A DNA stretch of 7,172 nt from Christiangramia sp. (GCA_024644145.1 JAHELO010000081.1:1-7172); one strand, 5' to 3'. Positions 1 to 5,702 are shown, counted from the first letter of the stretch. Numbers and translations are program-made. Notes: generated by a model from the sequence alone, not told the origin.

Positions 1-731
1 GCCTCATTAGTATCTTCAAGACGGTCCTGAGATTCTTTACCACCCTGACTTATTTCAGTATTTCCCCCATAAGCCTTGCTGGGTGTATGAATATACGTGT
101 CTGTATTAAAAGTAGAAGATGCATTAACATCAGCATACCTGGCTCCTTCTTTTATAAATCCTTCTTTTTCAAGTTTGCTTTCGTTTACACGGTCTGTTCT
201 CCATTTACTGAATTCCACTGCCTGTATCCAGCTAACACCTACTACAGGATATTCTGCATATGCCGGGTGGCGTAGATAGTTAGTAACCATGGTTTCATTA
301 TAGCCAAGCCTGTTTCTCCAAACAAGGGTGTCTGGAAGGGCTCCGTTATAGATGTTCTTATAATTTTCTTCGCTGGGAGGAAAAACTTTTCTTAACCAGT
401 CAAGGTATTCCAGGTACATCTTGTTGGTTACTTCCGTTTCGTCCATATAAAAAGACTGCACATGCTGTTGTGTAGGAGTATTGTTCCAGTCGTGCATAGG
501 GTCGTCCTGTACGCGTCCCATTGTATAGGTTCCTCCTTCTACAAAAACAAGACCCGGTGCGGCTTCCTGTTCTTTATAATCTGTGTTGTATTGGAATCCC
601 CCTTCATCAGAATTTATATCCCAACCGGTTGCTCTGGACGTATTTTTGTAATTATTAGATTTGTTACAACTAAGTAAACTAAGGCCGCAAACTACAGCAA
701 TAACGCCTTTTAAAGCTACATTCAATTTCAT
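1..731 (-). CDS. gldJ: GldJ, gliding motility / type IX secretion lipoprotein (partial, N-terminal 243 codons)
   Basis: The minus strand is open from an ATG at 731-729 to the left edge, giving 243 codons with no stop. The protein starts MKLNVALKGVIAVVCGLSLL followed by S-C: a lysine-bearing N-terminus, a hydrophobic stretch and a lipobox (L19-L20-S21-C22), so it should be a lipoprotein anchored at Cys22. From about residue 65 it has the formylglycine-generating-enzyme/sulfatase-modifying (SUMF1-like) pattern: FVEGGTYTMGR, then QSFYMDETEVTNKMYLEYL, then YPVVGVSWIQAVEFSKWR. This fold plus a lipobox beside porV is typical of GldJ, which in Flavobacterium johnsoniae is needed for gliding, supports T9SS function and stabilises GldK. 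GldK shares the fold, so paralogue confusion is possible, but the porV neighbourhood favours GldJ. The start is supported by the purine-rich AAGGAAATAAT just upstream (742-732). Full family length is about 550-560 residues, so over half lies outside the window; the gene is cut by the edge, not visibly broken. Confidence 0.9.
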   Translation of the reverse strand, partial: MKLNVALKGVIAVVCGLSLLSCNKSNNYKNTSRATGWDINSDEGGFQYNTDYKEQEAAPGLVFVEGGTYTMGRVQDDPMHDWNNTPTQQHVQSFYMDETEVTNKMYLEYLDWLRKVFPPSEENYKNIYNGALPDTLVWRNRLGYNETMVTNYLRHPAYAEYPVVGVSWIQAVEFSKWRTDRVNESKLEKEGFIKEGARYADVNASSTFNTDTYIHTPSKAYGGNTEISQGGKESQDRLEDTNE

Positions 732-766
732 ATTATTTCCTTCTTTATGATAGAAATTTAGGCTTT

Positions 767-796
767 GCAATATACTAATTAACGATAAATGTACAA
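767..796 (-). promoter_or_regulatory. Candidate gldJ promoter
   Basis: On the minus strand a TTG (796-794) is followed after exactly 19 bp by TATATTGC (774-767). Bacteroidota housekeeping promoters have TTG near -33 and TAnnTTTG near -7 with about this spacing. The -7 copy here matches TAnnTT but not the last two bases. It would leave a leader of roughly 30 nt containing the purine-rich AAGGAAATAAT before the ATG. AT-rich DNA gives such matches by chance, so this is only a candidate. Confidence 0.3.
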
Positions 797-972
797 GATT
801 ATTTTATTTATTCTGAAAGTCTGAAAATACCTATAACTCTCTGATATGCTATAACCTATGTTAGTTTTATATCTGGTTTATTTTTAGGCTTTTATATCCT
901 GAAAAGTTTTAATAGAGTCAAACGTTAAAAAACAGAAATAGTTGTGAAAAGTATGTGTTTTAATTGATTTCT

Positions 973-994
973 CAGTCATCTTTTGAGATGACTG
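973..994. repeat. Perfect 8-bp inverted repeat with 6-nt loop
   Basis: CAGTCATC (973-980) and GATGACTG (987-994) are exact reverse complements around TTTTGA. There is no T-tract directly after the hairpin on either strand, so it does not look like an intrinsic terminator. It could be an operator dyad or an RNA hairpin in a long porV leader. No function can be assigned from sequence alone. Confidence 0.5.
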
Positions 995-1067
995 CAATAA
1001 ATTCAAAATTTTAGAGTTATATTCATTACCCCTATCATTTTTATCAACCTGAATTTTTGATTTTCGG

Positions 1068-1108
1068 CTTAAGAAACCCCTTTTTATAACCTGGGGTTCT
1101 TTCTTAAG
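1068..1108. repeat. Long bulged inverted repeat upstream of porV
   Basis: CTTAAGA-AACCCC (1068-1080) can pair with GGGGTT (1093-1098) and TCTTAAG (1102-1108). That makes 13 base pairs, with a 12-nt loop and a 3-nt bulge (CTT, 1099-1101). No T-run follows on the plus strand, so termination is unlikely. The right arm ends 13 bp before the porV -7-like octamer, where a -33 element would be expected, so it may be an operator. If transcription starts further upstream it would be a leader hairpin instead. Confidence 0.5.
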
Positions 1109-1121
1109 AGGAATATTACTA

Positions 1122-1129
1122 TATATTTG
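1122..1129 (+). promoter_or_regulatory. Candidate porV -7 element
   Basis: TATATTTG is an exact match to the Bacteroidota -7 consensus TAnnTTTG, 19 bp before the porV ATG. That would give a leader of only about 12-16 nt. No TTG lies at the expected -33 distance; that position is taken by the right arm of the inverted repeat at 1068-1108. Confidence 0.4.
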
Positions 1130-1148
1130 TTTATCATTAACTACTACA

Positions 1149-2300
1149 ATGAAAAAATTTACATTCTTTCTGATAATGGCAATTCTGTTTGCCGATTTTT
1201 CAATGTTCGCACAGAACGACAGGGATAGGGTAATAACCACCGCGGTTCCTTTTTTATTAGTAGCTGCAGATGCAAGGGCTGCGGGGATGGGTGACCAGGG
1301 GGTCGCTACATCACCCGATGTTTTTTCTCAGCAATGGAATCCTGCAAAATATGCGTTTGCCACAAGTGAAAATGGAGTAGCAGTTACCTATACTCCATAT
1401 TTAAGCGAAATCGTTAATGATATTTTTCTTGGGAGTCTTAACTATGCTCATAAATTGAACGATCGTAGTGCAGTAGCGGGAAGCTTAAGATATTTTAGCC
1501 TTGGTTCTATTGAAACCCGGGGTAGTTTTGAAGAGGTGCCATTATTGGTAAATCCAAATGAACTAACTTTTGATCTCTCTTATGCTCTAAAGCTAAGTGA
1601 GACTTTCTCCATGGCCGTTGCCGGAAGATATTTAAGGTCTGATCTTGGTTTGCAGGACAGCGAAGATTTAGGGGCAGCTTCTACCTTTGGGGTAGATGTT
1701 GCAGCTTATTATGAAGGTGAGCAATTAACTTTTAGTGGTTTTGATGCCAGATGGAGATTAGGTGCAAATATCGCCAATATAGGTCCTAAAATGAAATATG
1801 ACGATGCGGGGCAGGAGAATTTCATACCAACAAATCTAAAGCTGGGTGCAGGTTTCGATTTTATATTTGATGCAGATAACCGACTGGGAACATATCTTGA
1901 AATCAATAAATTATTAGTTCCTACTCCTCAGGATTTTGATGGAGATGGTGATATAGATGGTGAAGATGATGAAGAATATAACCAAATTGGTTCTATAGAA
2001 GGTGTATTTAAATCTTTTGGCGATGCGCCCGACGGATTTTCTGAAGAGCTAAAAGAGCTAACCATTGCTATTGGAGGAGAATACTGGTATCGCGAAAAGT
2101 TCGCCCTGAGAGCTGGATATTTCAATGAAAGTGAAGAAAAGGGATTCAGGAGGTTCTTTTCTTTGGGTGCAGGATTTGCATATGAGTCTGTAATAATTGA
2201 TGCCTCATACCTGTTCTCAACTTCATCTGTGCCAAGTCCTCTGGAAGGAACACTTCGTTTTGGACTCAGCTTTAACTTTGGAGATAGCTTCACCAATTAA
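1149..2300 (+). CDS. porV: PorV (LptO-type), type IX secretion outer-membrane beta-barrel
   Basis: This 383-residue protein is a FadL-like outer-membrane barrel of the T9SS. In studied systems PorV carries substrates bearing the C-terminal signal from the translocon to the PorU sortase/attachment complex, with PorQ and PorZ. A signal peptide is clear: charged MKK, hydrophobic core, and likely cleavage after A21 (MFA|QND). After it comes the family hallmark ITTAVPFLLVAADARAAGMG (29-48), then DVFSQQWNPAKYAFA, followed by alternating beta-strand segments and late motifs near 288-324 (FGDAPDGF, IGGEYWY, FALRAGYF). The final strand (369-377, LRFGLSFNF) ends in Phe as barrels usually do, but GDSFTN follows it. 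Residues 262-273 form an acidic loop resembling an EF-hand. The ATG at 1149 is chosen because the signal peptide begins there; no Shine-Dalgarno is evident. PorU, usually encoded just upstream, is absent. cdd follows after 78 bp. Confidence 0.93.
   Translation: MKKFTFFLIMAILFADFSMFAQNDRDRVITTAVPFLLVAADARAAGMGDQGVATSPDVFSQQWNPAKYAFATSENGVAVTYTPYLSEIVNDIFLGSLNYAHKLNDRSAVAGSLRYFSLGSIETRGSFEEVPLLVNPNELTFDLSYALKLSETFSMAVAGRYLRSDLGLQDSEDLGAASTFGVDVAAYYEGEQLTFSGFDARWRLGANIANIGPKMKYDDAGQENFIPTNLKLGAGFDFIFDADNRLGTYLEINKLLVPTPQDFDGDGDIDGEDDEEYNQIGSIEGVFKSFGDAPDGFSEELKELTIAIGGEYWYREKFALRAGYFNESEEKGFRRFFSLGAGFAYESVIIDASYLFSTSSVPSPLEGTLRFGLSFNFGDSFTN
1932..1967 (+). other. EF-hand-like calcium-loop motif within PorV
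   Basis: PorV residues 262-273 read DFDGDGDIDGED. This fits the 12-residue calcium loop D-x-D-G-D-G-x-I-D-x-x-D/E, with acidic residues at loop positions 1, 3, 5, 9 and 12, Gly at 6 and Ile at 8. It follows the segment ending LLVPTP, a place where PorV homologues carry a variable loop between barrel strands. Calcium binding is inferred from the motif only; no flanking helices are obvious, so it may be an isolated loop like those in dockerins or thrombospondin type 3 repeats. Confidence 0.6.
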
Positions 2301-2333
2301 TTTTCTATTCTTAAAACTTTCTGTTTAATAATT

Positions 2334-2350
2334 GAAACCGCTCAGGTTTC
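2334..2350 (+). terminator. Possible weak porV terminator hairpin
   Basis: GAAACC (2334-2339) and GGTTTC (2345-2350) form a 6-bp stem with a GCTCA loop, 34 bp after the porV stop. The following bases (CTATTATCTTG) are only mildly T-rich, so any termination would be partial. The TTATCTTG directly after it resembles a -7 element lacking one T, so this may be a terminator-promoter junction between porV and cdd. Confidence 0.35.
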
Positions 2351-2378
2351 TATTATCTTGCCTGCCCAATAATTTTAT

Positions 2379-2861
2379 ATGAAGCCACTTACAATTACTT
2401 CCCGTTTGGAAGTTTATGAATCTATAGAGGAAGTTCCTCAGGATGTTCAAAATTTGATGGAAAAAGCCATTGAGGTTAGAGATGCTGCTTATGCCCCCTA
2501 TTCTAACTTTAAAGTAGGAGCAGCAATATATCTTGAAAATGATGAAACTGTAGTAGGAAGTAATCAGGAGAATGCCTCGTATCCTTCCGGTCTTTGTGCT
2601 GAACGTACAGCGGTTTATTATGCAGGGGCAAAATTTCCCAATACCCGTATTCTAAAGATTGCTATCTCGGCTAAATCACTTAGGCATAAAGTTGTGTCTC
2701 CAGTACCTCCGTGTGGGGCTTGCAGACAGGCTTTGGTAGAGTATGAAGTGAAACAGGATGAGGCTATAGAGTTGTACTTCATGGGAGAAACTGGTAAGGT
2801 GGTAAAAGCAGATTCTGTGAAGGATCTTCTTCCGTTAGTTTTCGATAGTACCTGCCTATAA
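2379..2861 (+). CDS. cdd: Cytidine deaminase
   Basis: This 160-residue protein should deaminate cytidine and deoxycytidine to uridine and deoxyuridine (pyrimidine salvage, cytoplasmic). The zinc site of the cytidine deaminase family is complete: C73-A-E75 (zinc Cys and proton-shuttle Glu, in GLCAERTA) and P111-C112-G-A-C115 (two more zinc Cys, in PPCGACRQ). The three-Cys arrangement marks the small homotetrameric class rather than the large E. coli-type dimer. Substrate-binding motifs are also present: NFKVGAA (43-49) and NQENASYPSG (62-71). Small bacterial Cdd proteins are commonly about 130-140 residues; the extra length is a roughly 25-residue N-terminal extension before the VRDAAYAPYSNF core. 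The ATG at 2379 is the first in frame and there is no strong ribosome binding site, as is usual in this phylum. It lies 78 bp after porV and 111 bp before pdhA on the same strand, so it may be partly co-transcribed with either. All key residues are present. Confidence 0.95.
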   Translation: MKPLTITSRLEVYESIEEVPQDVQNLMEKAIEVRDAAYAPYSNFKVGAAIYLENDETVVGSNQENASYPSGLCAERTAVYYAGAKFPNTRILKIAISAKSLRHKVVSPVPPCGACRQALVEYEVKQDEAIELYFMGETGKVVKADSVKDLLPLVFDSTCL

Positions 2862-2890
2862 GGTTTTCGTTATTTTTTGCAATAAAACTG

Positions 2891-2910
2891 TTTTCGTTTC
2901 TTAACGAAAA
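2891..2910. repeat. Perfect palindrome upstream of pdhA
   Basis: TTTTCGTT (2891-2898) and AACGAAAA (2903-2910) are exact reverse complements around TCTT. A further direct copy of GTTTTCGTT lies at 2863-2871, at the cdd stop. The palindrome sits just upstream of the -7-like octamer at 2914, where a regulator could compete with RNA polymerase. It could instead be a weak AT-rich terminator after cdd; a short T-run follows at 2916-2920. Confidence 0.45.
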
Positions 2911-2913
2911 TAG

Positions 2914-2921
2914 TATTTTTG
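2914..2921 (+). promoter_or_regulatory. Candidate pdhA-pdhC -7 element
   Basis: TATTTTTG is an exact TAnnTTTG match, 51 bp before the pdhA ATG, giving a leader of about 45 nt. No clear TTG is found at the expected -33 distance, and the palindrome at 2891-2910 occupies the spacer. The 111-bp gap after cdd is consistent with an independent promoter for the pdh genes. Confidence 0.35.
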
Positions 2922-2972
2922 TTATCCGCTTGGCAAAACCAATCTGTCTGGCCTTATAAATATAAATTTTAG

Positions 2973-3974
2973 ATGAAGAAAATTACAAAAGCCACATACT
3001 TAAAGTGGTACGAGGATATGTTGTTTTGGCGCAAATTCGAAGATAAACTTGCGCAGGTTTATATTCAACAGAAAGTTAGAGGATTTTTACATTTATATAA
3101 CGGGCAGGAAGCCATTTTAGCCGGAGCACTTCATGCGATGGACCTGGAAAAGGATCGTATGATCACTGCATACCGTAATCACGTGCAGCCAATTGGGATG
3201 GGCGTGGATCCTAAGAAAGTAATGGCAGAGCTTTATGGGAAGAAAACTGGTACTTCCATGGGGCTTGGAGGTTCTATGCATATTTTTGCAAAAGAACACA
3301 GGTTTTATGGCGGTCATGGTATCGTAGGGGGGCAGATTCCTCTGGGAGCCGGGCTTGCCTTCGCCGATAAATATCATAAAAGAGATAATGTTACCTTAAC
3401 CTTTATGGGAGATGGTGCCGTAAGACAGGGTTCACTTCATGAGACTCTTAATATGGCTGTAAACTGGAACCTACCGGTTGTATTCTGTGTAGAGAATAAC
3501 GGTTATGCAATGGGAACTTCTGTTGCGCGTACTTCTAAAGATACAGAGATATGGAAACTTGGTAATGGATATGAGATGCCTTGTGGTCCTGTAGATGCCA
3601 TGGATCCTGTGAAAGTTGCTGAAGCTTTTGATGAAGCGATCACCAGAGCGAGAAAGGGAGAAGGGCCAACTTTCCTGGAATTGAAAACATACCGTTACAG
3701 AGGACACTCAATGAGTGATGCTCAGAAGTACCGTACCAAAGATGAAGTTGCAGAATATCAGAAGCTGGATCCAATTACCAAGGTTCGTGATATTATTAAG
3801 GAAAAGAAATACGCTACAGATAAAGAAATAAAAGAGATCGATAAACGCGTTAAGGACTTGGTGGCTGAATGTGAAAAATTCGCAGATGAGTCTGAATTCC
3901 CTGAAAAGAATGTAATGTATGACGTTGTTTACGAACAGGAGGATTATCCGTTCCTAGCACATAAATTAGACTAA
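2973..3974 (+). CDS. pdhA: Pyruvate dehydrogenase E1 component, alpha subunit
   Basis: E1 alpha pairs with E1 beta to bind thiamine diphosphate (TPP) and decarboxylate pyruvate, passing the acetyl group to the lipoyl arm of E2. The 333-residue length is normal for a bacterial E1 alpha. The TPP/magnesium motif is complete: G146-D-G148 (in FMGDGAVRQGS) through N175-N176 (in VENNGYAMGT). Also present are the substrate-side YRNH (67-70), the glycine-rich GGSMHIF (99-105) and HGIVGGQIPLGAGLA (115-129), and the conserved loop YRGHSMSDAQKYR (242-254), which in mammals carries regulatory phosphoserines. Branched-chain 2-oxoacid E1 alpha is the main alternative; the full-length alpha subunit, the SMHIF/GHSMSD motifs and the adjoining E2 favour pyruvate. 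The ATG at 2973 starts the family's usual N-terminus and has no Shine-Dalgarno. The E2 gene starts 3 bp after the stop, implying an operon. No E1 beta gene is adjacent, so it must be encoded elsewhere. Confidence 0.95.
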   Translation: MKKITKATYLKWYEDMLFWRKFEDKLAQVYIQQKVRGFLHLYNGQEAILAGALHAMDLEKDRMITAYRNHVQPIGMGVDPKKVMAELYGKKTGTSMGLGGSMHIFAKEHRFYGGHGIVGGQIPLGAGLAFADKYHKRDNVTLTFMGDGAVRQGSLHETLNMAVNWNLPVVFCVENNGYAMGTSVARTSKDTEIWKLGNGYEMPCGPVDAMDPVKVAEAFDEAITRARKGEGPTFLELKTYRYRGHSMSDAQKYRTKDEVAEYQKLDPITKVRDIIKEKKYATDKEIKEIDKRVKDLVAECEKFADESEFPEKNVMYDVVYEQEDYPFLAHKLD

Positions 3975-3977
3975 ACT

Positions 3978-5645
3978 ATGGCAGAGGTTATCAAAATGCC
4001 GCGTTTGAGCGATACCATGGAAGAAGGTACCGTTGCAAAATGGCTGAAACAAAAAGGAGATAAAGTAGAAGAAGGTGATATTCTGGCCGAGATCGAAACC
4101 GATAAGGCCACCATGGAATTTGAATCATTTTACGAAGGTACTTTGCTTCACATTGGGGTGGAAGAAGGTGATGCCGCACCGGTTGATGAACTACTTGCCA
4201 TTATTGGTGAAGAAGGTGAGGATATTTCAGAGCTGATAAGTGGCGGTGGAAGTGATGATTCTGCTGATAAAGGTTCAAAAGAAGAAGATGAATCTGAGGA
4301 AAATGATTCCGAAGAAGGATCAGATTCTGATGATGATAATGGTGAAGATCAGGAAGGTGATATTCCTGAAGGTGTAGAGATTATTAAAATGCCTCGTTTA
4401 AGTGATACCATGGAAGAAGGAACCGTGGCTGCGTGGCTTAAACAGGAGGGAGATAAGGTAGAAGAAGGAGATATTCTTGCCGAAATCGAAACAGATAAGG
4501 CAACCATGGAATTTGAATCTTTCTATGAAGGTACTCTGTTAAAGATCGGTATCCAGGAAGGTGAATCTGCCAAAGTAGATAGTCTTCTGGCGATAATCGG
4601 GCCGGAGGGTACAGATGTTTCCAAGATCGATACTGCCGGTGGTGGTAAGAAAGAATCTAAAAAATCTAAGTCTGAATCTGATGATTCTAAAGGAGAGAAG
4701 AAATCTGAAGAATCTAAAGACTCTAAATCTCAAACTGAATCTAAGGATGGAGGAAGGATCTTTGCCTCACCTCTTGCTAAGAAGATGGCAGAGGACAAAG
4801 GTATAGACCTTTCTAATGTAAAAGGTTCTGGAGAGAATGGCAGAATTGTAAAGAAAGATATAGAGAATTTTAAAGAGTCTAAGGCAGATAAACCAGCTGA
4901 AGCTAAAGCAGATTCTGCGGAAGAAACAACTGCAGCGGCACAGCCTTATGTTCCTGCTGGAGAGGAAAGCTTTGAAGATCGTAAAAATTCACAAATGCGT
5001 AAGGTGATTGCCAAACGTCTTGGTGAATCTAAATTTACCGCTCCTCATTATTATCTTACTATTGAGGTGAATATGGAGAATGCAATGGCTTCTCGTAAGC
5101 ATATCAATGAAATGCCAGATGTAAAGGTGTCTTTCAACGATATGGTTATAAAAGCCTCTGCTATGGCGCTTAGAAAACATCCGCAGGTAAATAGTCAGTG
5201 GACGGGAGATACAACCAAAATCGCCAAGCATATCCATATGGGTGTAGCTGTAGCGGTAGAGGAAGGTCTCGTAGTACCTGTGCTTAAATTTGCAGATCAG
5301 ATGTCGCTTACTCAAATTGGTGGTAACGTGAAAAATCTTGCCGGAAAGGCCAGGAATAAAAAGATACAACCTGCAGAAATGGAAGGAAGTACCTTTACAG
5401 TTTCTAACCTGGGAATGTTCGGGATAGTAGAATTTACAAGTATTATAAATCAACCAAACTCGGCGATTCTTTCAGTAGGAACCATTGTGGAGAAACCGGT
5501 TGTTAAGAATGGAGAGATTGTAGTAGGAAATACTATGAAATTAACCCTTGCCTGTGACCATCGTACAGTAGACGGCGCAACTGGGGCGGCATTCTTACAA
5601 ACCTTAAAAACTTATCTTGAAAATCCGGTAACCATGCTGGCTTAA
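3978..5645 (+). CDS. pdhC: Dihydrolipoyl acetyltransferase (pyruvate dehydrogenase E2), two lipoyl domains
   Basis: E2 is the core of the pyruvate dehydrogenase complex: it carries acetyl groups on swinging lipoyl-lysines and transfers them to CoA. The 555 residues show the full domain order. Lipoyl domain 1 is about 2-78 with K43 in ETDKAT; lipoyl domain 2 is about 134-209 with K174 in the same motif. The E1/E3 (peripheral subunit) binding domain is about 261-298 (from FASPLAKKMAEDKGIDL to NGRIVKKDI). The catalytic domain is about 335-555 with active-site H528 in DHRTVDG (H528, D532, G533). Linkers are unusual: the first (about 88-133) is very Asp/Glu/Ser-rich and the second (about 221-259) is Ser/Lys/Glu/Asp-rich, where many E2s use Ala/Pro-rich hinges. 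The two lipoyl domains are nearly identical in protein. The gene is translated right after pdhA and ends before a strong terminator. The symbol aceF would be equally valid; pyruvate specificity rests on family resemblance and the pdhA partner. Confidence 0.95.
   Translation: MAEVIKMPRLSDTMEEGTVAKWLKQKGDKVEEGDILAEIETDKATMEFESFYEGTLLHIGVEEGDAAPVDELLAIIGEEGEDISELISGGGSDDSADKGSKEEDESEENDSEEGSDSDDDNGEDQEGDIPEGVEIIKMPRLSDTMEEGTVAAWLKQEGDKVEEGDILAEIETDKATMEFESFYEGTLLKIGIQEGESAKVDSLLAIIGPEGTDVSKIDTAGGGKKESKKSKSESDDSKGEKKSEESKDSKSQTESKDGGRIFASPLAKKMAEDKGIDLSNVKGSGENGRIVKKDIENFKESKADKPAEAKADSAEETTAAAQPYVPAGEESFEDRKNSQMRKVIAKRLGESKFTAPHYYLTIEVNMENAMASRKHINEMPDVKVSFNDMVIKASAMALRKHPQVNSQWTGDTTKIAKHIHMGVAVAVEEGLVVPVLKFADQMSLTQIGGNVKNLAGKARNKKIQPAEMEGSTFTVSNLGMFGIVEFTSIINQPNSAILSVGTIVEKPVVKNGEIVVGNTMKLTLACDHRTVDGATGAAFLQTLKTYLENPVTMLA
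3990..4541 (+). repeat. Duplicated lipoyl-domain coding segment within pdhC
   Basis: Codons 5-57 (3990-4148) and 136-188 (4383-4541) encode the same 53 residues except at two positions: K21 versus A152 and K26 versus E157. By my codon-by-codon reading about 20 of the 53 codons differ synonymously. The duplication is therefore old enough for silent sites to diverge, while the protein is held almost fixed. Confidence 0.9.
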
Positions 5646-5668
5646 TTCAAGCTCTGAATATTAGTATG

Positions 5669-5695
5669 AATCCCGCTTAATCGCGGGATTTTTTT
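5669..5695 (+). terminator. Intrinsic terminator of the pdhA-pdhC operon
   Basis: AATCCCGC (5669-5676) pairs perfectly with GCGGGATT (5683-5690) around the loop TTAATC. The right arm runs into seven consecutive T (5689-5695). It begins 23 bp after the pdhC stop. GC-rich stem, short loop and T-tract make this the best-supported terminator in the window. Confidence 0.92.
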
Positions 5696-5702
5696 ATCTT
5701 TA
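5695..5702 (+). promoter_or_regulatory. Candidate -7 element of the M28 peptidase gene, fused to the terminator
   Basis: TATCTTTA matches TAnnTTTG at all but the last base and starts on the final T of the terminator's T-tract. Only 5 bases (GCAAT) separate it from the ATG at 5708, so a transcript from it would have almost no leader. The -33 region would fall inside the terminator stem, and no TTG is seen there. Confidence 0.4.

Larger units (their letters stand above)
732..1148. other. Divergent gldJ/porV intergenic region, no gene found
   Basis: This 417-bp stretch separates the start of gldJ (leftward) from the start of porV (rightward). Plus-strand frames are broken by frequent stops. A minus-strand open frame crosses 884-1240, but its start lies inside porV and its product resembles no family I know. 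The region is much more AT-rich than the flanking genes. It holds two inverted repeats (973-994, 1068-1108), promoter-like elements for both genes, an imperfect 8-bp tandem repeat (TCTGAAAG/TCTGAAAA, 812-827) and two CTATAAC copies 18 bp apart (831-837, 849-855). I see no remnant of porU, which sits here in F. johnsoniae. Confidence 0.75.

Noticed and set aside
87..677. Several plus-strand open frames of 60-71 codons at the left end
   Set aside because: They are antisense to the gldJ coding sequence, which has a lipobox and clear SUMF1-like motifs.
973..994. Inverted repeat as an intrinsic terminator
   Set aside because: No T-tract follows on either strand, and no gene ends nearby that would need one.
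884..1240. 118-codon minus-strand open frame across the porV start and upstream region
   Set aside because: It starts inside porV, lacks a ribosome binding site, reads like low-complexity AT-rich translation (many Lys, Ile, Phe, Ser, Asn) and matches no family I know.
1928..2296. 122-codon minus-strand frame inside porV
   Set aside because: It is a Ser/Pro-rich shadow of the porV frame with no start signal or family resemblance.
2930..2942. TTGG-CAAAA-CCAA dyad in the pdhA leader
   Set aside because: Four base pairs is too short to distinguish from chance.
4654..4745. TCTAAA/TCTGAA-rich stretch as a tandem DNA repeat or CRISPR-like array
   Set aside because: There are no regular repeat units or spacers; it is simply the Ser/Lys/Glu linker of E2.
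4989..5453. 154-codon minus-strand frame inside pdhC
   Set aside because: It lies antisense to the conserved E2 catalytic domain; the Cys/His/Tyr-rich product is typical of a shadow frame.
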